From Glebionis coronaria (taxonomy: Eukaryota > Streptophyta > Magnoliopsida > Asterales > Asteraceae): DNA of 64,000 bases. A program made the translations under genes and the position numbers. The notes under the pieces were generated by a model. The model saw nothing but the letters and a program-made list of their open reading frames with translations, did no database searches and was not told the DNA's origin. The stretch covers positions 1,178,001 through 1,242,000 of the forward strand of contig JANFOE010000050.1 of the NCBI GenBank assembly GCA_025667525.1, written 5' to 3'. Positions within the stretch are counted from its first letter, which is position 1; every line of letters begins with the position of its first letter. This document shows positions 52,140 through 63,994 of this stretch, piece by piece.

Positions 52140-52800
52140 TTACCTACATATATATATAGATGTGATGTATTCGTCCTGATTTGCCATTCAGAGTAGGCAA
52201 CCGCTGTCGTGGTTTGGTGACCGACCAAACCTTCAAACGGGTATTACCTCATTAATTTTATTGTCAATTTAGTTTTGTGCCTGATAATGTTCATATGCAT
52301 AATGTGGTTGTTTCAATGTTTTCAATCAATCTGATATTTGTTTTAATATTTTATGTTTGTGATTAATGTGGTTAATAACATATTAACAACATTTCTTTTG
52401 TTTTTGTACAATGCATTTGGTAGAAACGACAAGTTATGGTACACACTTTCTCAGATTAGACTGAAGGTGAGTTAATAACCTTTCTTTTGTTTCGCTCAGA
52501 TTTTAGTATTCTCGGAAAGTGTCTTTTTTTTGGTTGTATACTCTTCGTAGTTTTAGAGATTATTGTTTGTAAATTTTTTTCCTGTTGATTGTAGGTGCAT
52601 CATCCACGTAGGTGATTGGAGCTTTATTTTGAGAAAGGATCTTGAAAACAAGAACAAAGAATATTCCAGCCTCTTGAACTACGACAGTTGCAACTGAAAA
52701 ATGAAGAAGAGTGATCATCAAAGGAAGAAGAAGATGAGGACTTGATTGTTTATTTTGGTACTTAATAGTCACCACTACCTTTGATGTTAAGCAACAAGTA
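52140..52800 (+). other. Possible captured gene fragment in the Helitron
   Basis: The stretch is less AT-rich than its surroundings and has exon-like pieces with splice-like borders: 'tttggtag|aaacgac', 'ctgaag|gtgagt' and 'ttgtag|gtgcatc' near 52424, 52468 and 52595. A TATA-like run lies at 52149-52159. No protein family could be recognised. Confidence 0.3.
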
Positions 52801-54176
52801 CTTTCATGTTTCTGTTAATGGGTGTATTTGGTTTATATGTTTTTTAAATCTTAAGTTGAGTAAAATATATGTCCCACAAATATAACATGTGTTAAATAAT
52901 TTCTTATAGATGTAAACCATCATTTTGTTGCATAGGATATTTACTTCGATAATCTAAAAGATGATAAATGAAATTGACTTGAATTTGATTTGATGTGCAT
53001 GGTCGGTATTTAAGTTATAGATGATTTAGTATCCATGACTATTTAATCCCTGTTTTGTTTCATTTGTAAGTTAGAATATGATTAAGTGATGTTTACTAAA
53101 TTAACTAATAAGATGTAATGGTCTTAATTATAAAATGTGAATATCATGATTGAATATTTCATATTTGTTTTGTGCATGGTTTGCATTAAAAGATGAAATT
53201 GACTTGAATTTGGTTTGATCTACATGGTTTGATTATTAAAGTTTGAAAACGTAAATAAGTAGTTTGGACTTTGTAGTGTTTGGATGAAAGAAAAGGAAAA
53301 ATGATTAACTGAGTTTGGATGGGTCTAAAGTTCTGGGAAAGGTAGGTTTGATGGAGCTATATATTACTGAGTTAATCTTTGAGTTTCCAAATCATTTCAA
53401 GTAGTGTCCCGAGAATGTTGGTGCAAAATATTGATCAATCTAACGAATTATATAATGGAATAACACTTAAGTTGTTATACTGACTACAACATCTATTCAA
53501 TCAACGATTGTTAACCGAACACACTTTAGAATGATGGATATTGTATTAGTGTAAAAATTACTTTCTTTGATAAACATTTACCGCAAAAAAAATCGCGAGG
53601 AAATAATAACTTGTGTCCGTTTCATTTGCTATGGCAGTATATAAGCGCCGAGCTAATTTCAAAAGTTGATTTGTGTATCCCACACTATATGTTTCCTTTT
53701 CAAAGTAAAAAACAAAGGGGCTTTGTAGGTTTTCATTTGTTATGCGAATGGTATTATCTCAGAAGCTACTAAAAATGTCGTCTTCAAAAACGTACTTCAA
53801 AATATATGATCAAGGTACAAGAGGTATATATAATATACACATAACATGTTTTATACCATATTTTAAATTCTAATATATTATCAATCACGACTTACTTTAG
53901 TTATATTGTATGTGACAATTAGATGTTTCACGGAACACATTTGGTTATTACCTGGATTAATATTAGCACTCATCGACATCATTTTTCTATTCAAGACCAT
54001 CAAGACAAAAATGCATGGACGGTTGTTATTTTGATTATTACAAACTTAAGTGTTTATCGAACAATACACTTATTATCTCCATATTTCTTTCGGATATTAA
54101 TAAAACATATTTACGTCATTTTTTTCTTATTTTATTCATGCGTATAACTTCTCATAGAATTATTCTTTTAAAATAT

Positions 54177-54204
54177 CCGCGAATCCCGCGGGTCTTTAAG
54201 CTAG
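54177..54204 (+). other. Helitron 3' terminal hairpin and CTAG
   Basis: A 5-bp GC-only stem CCGCG/CGCGG with an AATCC loop, then CTAG, as at Helitron 3' ends. Confidence 0.7.
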
Positions 54205-56242
54205 TACCATATATATGCTTGTGTTTGTTTACTTGTGTATTTTAGGTATGGATATCGTGAAAAAGACAAAAGATCACAAGTTACAAGGAAAAACTGACAC
54301 GAGAAACGAAGCCGTACAAAGAACCGGGCTCTAATCATGGAATTCTCAACAAAATACCTTGAAGACTTGAAGACAAACAAGATTGATCCTCATTTATTGA
54401 AGAAATGACACTTAAAACCCTTGTATATTAATAATTACAAGTTTGGTCCCTTAAGTTTGTCAAAATTACACAAAAGGTCCCTCAACTTTGAAGAAATGGC
54501 AAGATTAGTCCCTCAACAAATCAACATTGCCAACAATAGTCCCTCATGAAGCCAAAGATACATTGAAGACCTTTGAAGATCAAGAATGTCCAAAATCAGC
54601 CCTTGAAATATCTCAAAATGGCAAAAATAACCCTTGAAATCCTTTTTCCAAAGTTTTGTGCCAAAACTGCCAATGTGTGAAACTTATTAACAAAGCAAAA
54701 TACGTTTTAGGGCTGAAAGACTTTGTTTACCAAAAATACCAAAGAAGAAGGGCTAAACTTGTGCATTTGAAACATTTGAAACGAAAATGCGCCAAACACA
54801 ATACACTCCCCCATTTTCGGATCAAAGAACTTACTATTCACCCTTCATCCACCTAGATTTTACCCCAATTAAAACAAAGGGTAAATCAAAATTACCCATA
54901 CCCACGTGTGATTCACACATGCAGAATCACATCCCACACACAAAACCCTCATCTCCACTCACCAATAGGCCCCACCATTCAAACCCGTCCACCAATCAAA
55001 ACACAACTTGGGCTCCAAGCTTAGCCACGTGTCAAGATCAACAGCTGACACTCATTGCTTCATCACAAAGCTATTTTAAACGGTTTGGATGCATTTTGGA
55101 CAGCTCACATCAAGAAAACGTCTAGAAGACCAAGGGCATTTTAGAGAAATCAGTTCTAGGGTTTGTGAATAGTGTTTAGCCAGGCATTTGCCTATAAAAG
55201 GAGACCTCAACATGTGAGAGTCCCTTTGTTCCAGTTTTAGGCTATTAATCTTTGTAATTCCTTTTTAAGCTTAATAAAATTTGAATTTCTGAAATTTGAA
55301 ATCTCTTTTTGATTTTGTTAAAAGTTTGGTGTTTGAGTAGCCTAATTCTGAGTTCCATTTGATTGTTTAGACCTTCCTTAACCTTGTGGTTAAGGCACGT
55401 CTAAGTTTGAAAGGTTTTCAAGGTTCAAAAGCCTTGAAGTCCTTGTTTCTGATTTTGGCTTATTTTTGTGTACTAACCCTTAGCCTTAAGCCTTGAGTTC
55501 TTTCAAGCTTGTTGACACCAAGCCTGAGAAGGATTCTAAGCCTTTGGTTGAGTTTGTTTGCTGCTTGTGTTGAAGATATAAAGTCATTGAGGTTCTACTT
55601 TGAACCATCAACCAAGGCAGATTGCATCTCCTTATTTGAAGTACCTTGGTCTTGTTCTAGTTGTTGAACAAGGTCCAAGGAGCATTTCTGGCCTTCCTAG
55701 GATGTTGTGGAAGGCAGGTATAATCTCTTGGTTAAGATTCCCCTAAAAATTTCATGTTTATGACTGTTTTGAATTTGGTGCTTTGATTTTGAGTATTGGT
55801 GTTTGTGCTGGTGATTTTTGAGTTTGATTGTGTTAGTTGCTATTGTTTAAGTGTTTTTGATCATTAAAATCAGTAGGTTATTAGTTAAAATCACAAGTTT
55901 CTTTGTTAAGTGGTAGATTAAGGAGTGTTTGGGTCTACTGCTTGAATTGGGATTGTGGCTTGTTAAGTGCTTGTGTGTTGTTTGCAAGTATTGGTATCTG
56001 TTATTTAGGTGCTTATGTTCATCTGTTTGCAGGTTTTGAGGCTTTGATCACATAGATTCTTGTTTGGGCTATAAAATCTTCATAACTTGGTAAAATTGGC
56101 TAGGATTTTGAGGACACCTAGATCTAGGCTTAGGCTAGGGCTAACAAGTGCTAAATCATAGTTAATCATACCAGGGTAGAAGGATTTGAGGCTTGAAATT
56201 GGATCAAGTGTCAAGTATATCAGCAAACTGTTTCTGCATATT
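54205..56242 (+). repeat. Inverted-repeat left arm: LTR B in plus orientation
   Basis: It matches the LTR from its base 71 onward (TACCATATATATGC). It contains a TATAAAA at about 55193. It pairs with 56263-58298. Confidence 0.9.
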
Positions 56243-56262
56243 GTTCATTGTTCATCAGTTTT
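56243..56262. other. Spacer at the centre of the LTR inverted repeat
   Basis: Twenty bases between the arms. The first part (to about 56257) still continues the left-arm LTR sequence. Confidence 0.85.
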
Positions 56263-58368
56263 AATATGCAGAAACAGTTTGCTGATATACTTGACACTTG
56301 ATCAAATTCAAGCCTCAAATCCTTCTACCCTGGTGTGATTGACTATGATTTAGCACTTGTTAGCCCTAGCCTAAGCCTAGATCTAGGTGTCCTCAAAATC
56401 CTAGCCAATTTTACCAAGTTATGAAGATTTTATAGCCCAAACAAGAATCTATGTGATCAAAGCCTCAAAACCTGCAAACAGATGAACATAAGCACCTAAA
56501 CAACAGATACCAATACTTGCATACAACAAACAAACACTTAACAAGCCACAATCCAAACTTATGCAGTAATCCCAAACACTCCTTAATCAGTCACTTATCA
56601 AAGAAACTTGTGATTTCTTCTAATAACCTACTGATTTTAATGATCAAAAACACTTAAATAATAGCAACTAACACAATCAAACTTAAAAATCACCAGCACA
56701 AACAACCAATACTCAAAATCAAAGCACAAAATCCAAAACAGTCATAAACATGAAATTTTTAGGGGAATCTTAACCAAGAGATTATACCTGCCTTCCACAA
56801 CATCCTAGGAAGGCCAGCAATGCTCCTTGGACCTTGTTCAACAACTAGAACAAGACCAAGGTACTTCAAATAAGGAGATGCAATCTGCCTTGGTTGATGG
56901 TTCAAAGTAGAACCTCAAGGACTTTATATCTTCAACATAAGCAGCAAACAAACTCAACCAAAGGCTTAGAATCCTTCTTAGGCTTTGTGTCAACAAGCTT
57001 GAAAGAACTCAAGGCTTAAGGCTAAGGGTTAGTAAACAAAAGTAAGCCAAATTCAGAAACAAGGACTTCAAGGCTTTTGAACCTTGAAAACCTTTCAAAC
57101 TTAGACGTGCCTTAACCACAAGGTTAAGGAAGGTCTAAACAATCAAATGGAACTCAGAATTAGGCTACTCAAACACCAAACTTTTAACAAAATCAAAAAG
57201 AGATTTCAAATTTCAGAAATTCAAATTTTATTAAGCTTAAAAAGGAATTACAAAGATTAATAGCCTAAAACTGGAACAAAGGGACTCTCACATGTTGAGG
57301 TCTCCTTTTATAGGCAAATGCCTGGCTAAACACTATTCACAAACCCTAGAACTGATTTCTCTAAAATGCCCTTGGTCTTCTAGACGTTTTCTTGATGTGA
57401 GCTGTCCAAAATGCATCCAAATCGTTTAAAATAGCTTTGTGATGAAGCAATGAGTGTCAGCTGTTGATCTTGACACGTGGCTAAGCTTGGAGCCCAAGTT
57501 GTGTTTTGATTGGTGGACGGGTTTGAATGGTGGGGCCTATTGGTGAGTGGAGATGAGGGTTTTGTGCGTGGGATGTGATTCTGCATGTGTGAATCACACG
57601 TGGGTATGGGTAATTTTGATTTACCCTTTGTTTTAAGTGGGGTAAAATCTGGGTGGATGAAGGGTGAATAGTAAGTTGTTTGATCTGAAAATGGGGGAGT
57701 GTATTGTGTTTGGCGCATTTTCGTTTCAAATGTTTCAAATGCACAAGTTTAGCCCTTCTTCTTTGGTATTTTTGGTAAAAAGTCTTTCAGCCCTAAAACG
57801 TATTTTGCTTTGTTAATAAGTTTCACACATTGGCAGTTTTGGCACAAAACTTTGGAAAAAGGATTTCAAGGGTTATTTTTGCCATTTTGAGATATTTCAA
57901 GGGCTGATTTTGGACATTCTTGATCTTCAAAGGTCTTCAATGTATCTTTGGCTTCATGAGGGACTATTTTTGGCAATTGTGATTTGTTGAGGGACTAATC
58001 TTGCCATTTCTTCAAAGTTGAGGGACCTTTTGTGTAATTTTGACAAACTTAAGGGACCAAACTTGTAATTATGAATATACAAGGGTTTTAAGTGTCATTT
58101 CTTCAATAAATGAGGATCAATATTATTTGTCTTCAAGTCTTCAAGGTATTTTGTTGAGAATTCCATGATTAGGGCCCGGTTCTTTGTACGGCTTCGTTTC
58201 TCGTGTCAGTTTTTCCTTGTAACTTGTGATCTTTTGTCTTTTTCACGATATCCATACCTAAAATACACAAGTAAACAAACACGAGCATATATATGGTATT
58301 TTATGACATTTTTATGCATTTAAAGCCCGAAAAGAACGATGAGATCATGTATAAATGCCATCTCATCA
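56263..58368 (-). repeat. Inverted-repeat right arm: 5' LTR of element B (first 2.1 kb)
   Basis: On the minus strand it runs from the true LTR start TGATGAGATGG at 58368 to about LTR base 2106. The rest of the LTR and the PBS are missing. Confidence 0.9.
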
Positions 58369-58373
58369 GTAAC
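58369..58373. other. Target-site duplication GTAAC (right) of element B
   Basis: It matches 44556-44560. Confidence 0.85.
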
Positions 58374-58995
58374 TTATGAGGGGACATGAAAAAAAAAATT
58401 ATGCCAATTTAAATCATGAGAAAAATTTTATGCATGAAAATAGTGCATGAATGCGTAATGTAGTTCATAAAAACCTTTTATATGTGCGAGGGGACGCCTA
58501 TGGGTCGGTCCCAAAACAAAAGACATGGCGAGGGGACGCCTATGGGTCGGTCCCAAAGTTAAAAGTTTCGATAAAAGCACATGCGACTAAATAGGGCCAG
58601 TCCTGTACCAACCATTACTTAGTCATAATCCCTGCAACAATGATACATGAAACATAAATGAATGAAACTCGTTTGTCAAAACTTATCAGAAAAAATTTTA
58701 TGTGACTAATTATGAACTACTGGGGTTCAGTCCACATAGCCACAGTTCACGAGGAAAATTATGCATGAAACAATGACACATAACTAAATATGAATGACGG
58801 TTGTTCATCCATATTAGTAAAACAATATCGATGAAAACATCAAGGTTAAAACCTCAAGGTGCTGAAAACATCATGGTTAAAACAACAATGCACTGAAAAC
58901 GTCAATACGTAGAATGACAAACGTTGACTTAGGAAGCTCCTGGTGACTACCCACTAGTCACAGGTCAAGTTTTAGAGCCTACGGGTCGAAGCCTT
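58374..58995 (-). other. Untranslated leader region of element H
   Basis: It lies between the PBS and the insertion of B; gag is not recognisable. It holds two copies of a 30-bp unit (58486-58515 and 58528-58557) with GCGAGGGGACGCC and TATGGGTCGGTCCC. Confidence 0.6.
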
Positions 58996-59008
58996 GGCTC
59001 TGATACCA
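58996..59008 (-). other. Primer binding site of element H
   Basis: TGGTATCAGAGCC on the minus strand, complementary to the 3' end of initiator-Met tRNA, four bases after the 5' LTR end. Confidence 0.93.
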
Positions 59009-59012
59009 TTAT

Positions 59013-61976
59013 TGTAACACCCCATTTTGATAATGGAATGTCACGCGTAATTATGGCGTGTCATCAAAGCATACAAGGATAAATGTCTAAAACATTATAT
59101 GACCATAGGGTAAACCGAAATCAAACATCGGTTCCCAAACATAAGCCCAAAACATATAAAGCAAATGAAATGAATGAAAGACTAAACAAGCATAAGTATA
59201 TGAAGGCAAAAAGGAGAAGAAGTCTCTGGCAGTTTCCATCCTATGCACGTCCTCCAAATGCTCGAGTCCTTCCTAGGGTACCTCGCCGTTTTGGGACATG
59301 GAAAGGAAAGTAACGGCTGAGCAAAACGCTCAGTGCACGGATATAGACATAGTATAAGTGACTAAAACATAATAAAGTCTTAATAGCAGCGGAAATGTAT
59401 AAGTCCTAGAAAACCTGGAACATGTTCATAAAACTGGTTTTATAGTTTGAAAAGCCTTATGTTTATCTTATGAAAACTGTTTAACATATTTTACCATTAG
59501 CCAATATAGGTCATGAAAATCCACCGTGCATGAATACTTGGAGGGGTGACCTCATCATGCAAATTAGAGGGGCTGCCTCTAATTTAATATACTGGTTTTT
59601 GGGTAGGAGGGATCAGCTCCTTGTGAAGGATGCAAGGCACACACCACATTCACCATGAAATCCTGACTGAAAACATGTAACTAGGATGCACCCATACGCC
59701 CCACATGATAAATATAAATAAATGGCCAAAAGCTGAAGGGACGCCACGAGAAATCACTCCACCGTGGTGAAGTCATAACATCAGTGCCTCTAATGTTATG
59801 GTTATGGTACCTCCATAACTAGGTGAAACTGGTCATGCATGTTATGGCTATAGGTAATCTTAATTAAACATAAGCAATCAAACACGTAACTTATACTACG
59901 GGAAAACAGTTGGCTGCATACGGGAATCCTAATAAGGAAAGAATGTCCATACTGAAAGAACGGGAATCCGTACCTTATGTCCAGTGAACGAAGAAGATGA
60001 AGTGAGAGAAATCCTACATCCGAATCACTAGTGCTACATAAATACATACATGAATAAGTATCTGCTTACTAAATACGTAGCTGGTTTTATGTCATGTCTT
60101 AGCTTATTTTATGTGTTCTTACTATGTTTTACTGTTTTTAAGCCTTAAACCGTGTTTATCTTATATTATGTTTAATCTGATTAAGTATTTCTGGTATTTC
60201 ATGTGTTATTATACTTACTGTGTAATAATAAGTAACTTTCCAAAAATAGCAGGTTTCCTAAAATAGAAAGTTTCCAAAAAATAGAAAGTTTCAAAAAATA
60301 GGAAGTTTCCAAAAATAGAAAGTTTCCAAAAATAGAAAGTTACCAAAAATAGAAAGTTTCCAAAAATAGATTTACTGCTTAACATAGATAAGTTTCTAAA
60401 AAAAGAAAGTTTCCATAAATAGATCAGCTGCCTTAATTAAATAAGTTTCCATAAATAGATTAGCTGCCTGAAATAATTAAGTTTCTAAAATAGAAGGTTT
60501 CCATAAATAGATTAGCTGCCTTATTTAATTAAGTTTCTAAAAATAGAAATTTTCCATAATTACAAATAAGCTGGTTAAATAAGCTAAGTATGTAAGCCTA
60601 AGTGTTTTCATGATTATTTTCTAAGTCATATGATATAAGGTATAGTTTAATAATTATTTCATGTAATTAAATTAAACTATAGGTTAAAATATTTAATTAC
60701 AGTATAACATGTTTTTAATTAAATAAAGTTAAATACTTAGGTTAAAACATGTATTATTATATATTAATAATATAACCTAAGTCATGTTAATTAATTAATT
60801 ATATTCATGGTTTTTAAATAATTAATTAATTATAAGTCAAAAATATAAAATACTTAGGTTAATTAATTTCATGATTATAATAATTAAAATAACCTAAGTG
60901 ATGTTATTAAATTAATCATATCATTTTATTAATTTAATTTTTAACATAAGATCATAAACACAAAAAAAACTAAACATACACCATGAACCGGATCCAAACT
61001 AAAAATAATGTACCGGACATGAAATCGACACCGTACCCCGAACAAACTCGGGGTACCCCGTGTCTTACTGCTGCCGTGGGACCCACACACACCAACCAAG
61101 ACCATATGGTCTTGGTGGTGGTCGGTTGGCCAAACCGAAACCCCTTCGGGTTCGGTGCAGCCTGCGGCCAAAACAAACACCCCTTAAAAACATACTTTTG
61201 ATTTTATTAAACCCCAAATCATGTTAGATCCATGTTTATTTATTAGGTTTTTGTAAAAACATAACATGTTCTTGATTTATAAAAAGATCAAATCAAAAGA
61301 AAAGGTTTAAAAAGGATTTACCAAATTCGTAGATCAAAAGGATGAAGAACAAACACGATCACCAATTTAAATTTCCAAGATCCAAGATCACAAAACACCT
61401 CCTTGTGGTGTTCTTAAGGTGGCGGCACAAAGAAGAACAAGGAAGAGGGTTTTAGGGTTTTTCTAAAAATCTTCTGTGAATGAAAATGAGTAGTGAAAAA
61501 TATCCATTTTCCTTTTTAGTGAAAAATTGATGGGCTAAGCCCATCCTCCCTCCCTAATTTCGTGGTAATGGGGACCACAAGGGGTAACCCGAATGTTTTC
61601 CGTGTCTAAAACATTGGTGTGTTCTCGTGTGTTAAGTTATACGTTCGTGATTATTTGTGTTCGCGTTTTAAGTGTTCTCGTTACGTAAATATCGTGATCT
61701 AATATATTTAATTACGCTCGTAATAAATATATATACGTAATTAATAATAGTTCGTGTTTTAATTACGTTCATGATTTCATGATTGCATGTTCGTGATTAA
61801 TTATTGTCAAATAATTATTACGTGCTCGTGCGTAGTAAATAATTATCGTGTTCAAACACGTACGTAATACGTAAAATCCTAACACGTAATCGTAATCATG
61901 CTATATTAGGAAAGCTTAAATCTAGTACGTACGATCTTAAGGGTACTATTCATGGTAAAAGCTTGCGGGTTTTACA
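59013..61976 (-). repeat. 5' LTR of element H
   Basis: 2964 bp with the same ends as the 3' LTR. The shared short ORFs (60941-61201) are not genes. The 17-bp repeat has fewer copies here. Confidence 0.93.
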
Positions 61977-61981
61977 CTGTG
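61977..61981. other. Target-site duplication CTGTG (right) of element H
   Basis: It matches 37933-37937. Confidence 0.92.
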
Positions 61982-62423
61982 AAAGAACCTTGCTAGCCTT
62001 ATACTTCAAGATTACCTTGCAATCTCTTTGAAATCTTAGCAGAATCTCCAAACCCCAAATTTGATCAGAAATTGTCATGTCTGGATTCTCCATAACCTTA
62101 TTTTCCCATGCAAAGTACATTCTTGCTACTTCAGGCATTTCATAATCTACCTGCATTTTCAACTCCTCAAGCCTTTCCTTAGCCAACTCATCTCCACATT
62201 CAAGCCTTTCTGGATCTTCAATAATCATCACACTTGAATCAGTACTCTCGTCATCACTGCCTTCCTTATTACTTTCAGAAGTAGCTACAATTTGTGACTC
62301 AATAGTAGTCTCCTTCGTATTCTCCTTTTCTACAAGTTGTGCAGCCAAAATGGAATCAAAATGTACTTGGGCTGCATCCTTGGGAACTTCTGCTTCTACC
62401 ATAATCCTTTTACCTTTATCCAA
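61982..62423 (-). pseudogene. Extra 3' ORF of Copia element F, N-terminal part
   Basis: It starts MDKGKRIMVEAEVPKDAAQ, then has an acidic Ser/Glu-rich stretch and RLEELKMQVDYEMPEVARMY. It is cut by element H and continues at 37937. KGK-type starts of this kind are, from memory, common in extra ORFs of composite-plant retroelements. The two parts together give about 360 residues; it has no recognised catalytic motif. Confidence 0.65.
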
Positions 62424-62533
62424 TACATCAATAGTGGGTAAAGAAGTTGATGGTACCTATGTAGACACATCCTTGATGATAGCTGATGACTGGATACACC
62501 AACTACACCTATAGTTTTGTCAGCGTCCAAAAC

Positions 62534-62986
62534 CTAAATGTCAATGCTTGATTTGTTCTTGTCATTTCTGATAGTAGATGTAAGTGTTCCTCCTTCAATA
62601 AGTGTGTTGTCTTCAATCTCAGTCTCCATGTTGCCAATATCATCTTCATATTCTCCTCCATCATCACCAGAATGAACCTCTTTATGAACTATGGAGGGTT
62701 CACCTTGTTCAAAAACATTGGAAGAGAATAAATGGTCAAATGAATTTTCAGCGTTGAAGCCATCAACGCTTGAATTTGTCCTATCAGCGTTTGAGCCATC
62801 TTTTTCCTTTCCAGCAGCAGCAGATCCATCTGTCCATATAGGAATAGTAACATACTCAAGTATGGGAGCTGATTTGACTGCATGTGATCCTACTTCCTTG
62901 TCAACCTGTTTACCTGAAATTTCAACAATAGGTTCTTCCACAACATTTGAATCCTCTTTCACAATGTCTGGATTAGTAACAGGCAT
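62534..62986 (-). CDS. Linker part of the Copia F polyprotein
   Basis: About 150 residues, acidic and Ser/Asn-rich (NADRTNSSVDGFNAENS and similar), of the kind found between integrase and RT in Copia polyproteins. RT should follow, but the next 110 bp (62424-62533) are noncoding and then the extra ORF begins, so RT and RNase H are missing. It is probably not a separate gene. Confidence 0.55.
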   Translation of the reverse strand: MPVTNPDIVKEDSNVVEEPIVEISGKQVDKEVGSHAVKSAPILEYVTIPIWTDGSAAAGKEKDGSNADRTNSSVDGFNAENSFDHLFSSNVFEQGEPSIVHKEVHSGDDGGEYEDDIGNMETEIEDNTLIEGGTLTSTIRNDKNKSSIDI

Positions 62987-63000
62987 ATATAATTCAAGGT

Positions 63001-63346
63001 TCTAGATAAAGGTTCTAAAAGAACCAATTTGGTCCACTCTCAGGATCACTAGGTTTACTCTCTAAAAACTTAACATGTACCTTTTCAAGTATACGTTTTT
63101 CGTTCTTAATGTAAACCATATATCCTTTACTCTACACTGAATAGCCCATAAAATAGCCTTCATCACCTTTAGCACTAAACTTCCCTAAGGCATCACTAGT
63201 ATCTAAAATCACTACATGACATCCAAAGGGTTTAAGAAAACCAATATTAGGTTTCCTATTCCAAAATAGCTCATAAGGTGTCTTATTATGGATTTTGTTG
63301 TCAATGCCATATTATGAACATAACAGGCTGTATTCACAGCCTCAGC
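63001..63346 (-). pseudogene. Copia F, region after the integrase core
   Basis: The minus-strand reading shows motifs usual after the Copia integrase (GYFMGYS, then KVHVKFLESKPSDP). At least one in-frame stop interrupts it, and the frame differs from the integrase ORF. Confidence 0.65.
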
Positions 63347-63994
63347 CTAAAAAGCAATGGTAAAATGAGCATCAACCAACATTTTCCTAGCTGCTTCTAT
63401 GAGTGTTTTATTCTTCCTTTCAGCCACCCCATTCTGTTGTAAGGTTCTAGCTATGCTAAACTGCCTAGTAATCCCTTTATTGACACAGAAGTCATCTAAC
63501 AATTTATTTCTAAACTCACCACCATTATCACTTCTAAGAATTTTAACCTTATTCCTAGTCTTTTTCTCAATCTGGGAAATAAAATTAATCAAAACTGTGG
63601 CATTTTCACTTTTTAAAGCCAAAAAAAAAGTCCAAGTAAATCTAGAAAAATCATCAGTTATGACAAAACAAAAAGATTTACCATTTAAACTTTCTATATT
63701 ACTTGGACCAAATAAGTACATATGCAGCAAGTGAAGTGGTTTAGAACTAGAGTGCACAAGTTTAGACTTAAATAAGACTTTGTGTTGTTTGCCTTTAAGA
63801 CATGCAACACAAGAATGATCATTGTGGAAAGCCTTTTCAGGCAAACCATCAACTAAGCCATGTCTCACAAGTCTGTTTATGTTCTTAAAGTTTATGTGCC
63901 CTAACCTTTTGTGCCATAGATTACTTTCATCAACCGAAGCCTTAGCATATCGACATGACAAATTATTATTCATCCTAATCCCATTAAGATTCAC
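63347..63994 (-). pseudogene. pol: Copia F GAG-pre-integrase and integrase core
   Basis: About 215 residues, continuing beyond the window. It shows the zinc-binding pre-integrase part (LWHKRLGHINFKNINRL, CVACLKGKQHK) and the core with its three acidic sites: the Asp in ITDDFSRFTW, the Asp in LRSDNGGEF and the Glu in NGVAERKN. The order and spacing are normal for Ty1/Copia. The frame ends at 63347 by stop or shift. The element also lacks RT and RNase H, so it is inactive. Confidence 0.9.

Larger units (their letters stand above)
50912..54204 (+). mobile_element. Non-autonomous Helitron candidate (3293 bp)
   Basis: The right end is a textbook Helitron 3' terminus: hairpin CCGCG-AATCC-CGCGG at 54177-54191, nine bases, then CTAG at 54201-54204 followed by T. 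The LTR it interrupts reads AAAATACC at this place in the intact copies, so AAAA at 50908-50911 and TACC at 54205 are the expected flanks. The 5' end would be TCAAAGATATAAAAG. No Rep/helicase ORF is seen; the interior is AT-rich. Confidence 0.65.
44561..58368 (-). mobile_element. Gypsy (Athila/Tat-like) element B, gutted and rearranged
   Basis: The outer ends are TGATTGTGG (44561) and CATCTCATCA (58368), flanked by GTAAC. The 3' LTR (44561-48522), PPT and about 1.75 kb of 3' noncoding region are present on the minus strand. All gag and pol sequence is missing. The right side has the first 2.1 kb of the 5' LTR, an inverted copy of it, a Helitron and a further LTR fragment. It is inserted in element H. 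Confidence 0.85.
37938..61976 (-). mobile_element. Chromovirus-type Gypsy element H, 24 kb with nested insertions
   Basis: Two direct LTRs of about 3 kb, TGTAACACC...GGGTTTTACA on the plus strand, flank an internal region with a PBS at the right and a PPT at the left, so the element reads on the minus strand. The TSD is CTGTG. The remaining pol shows RT, integrase core and chromodomain motifs, as in the Tekay/Del branch of chromoviruses. Element B (44561-58368) is inserted inside, so H itself is about 10.2 kb. It is inserted in the extra ORF of Copia F. Confidence 0.92.
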
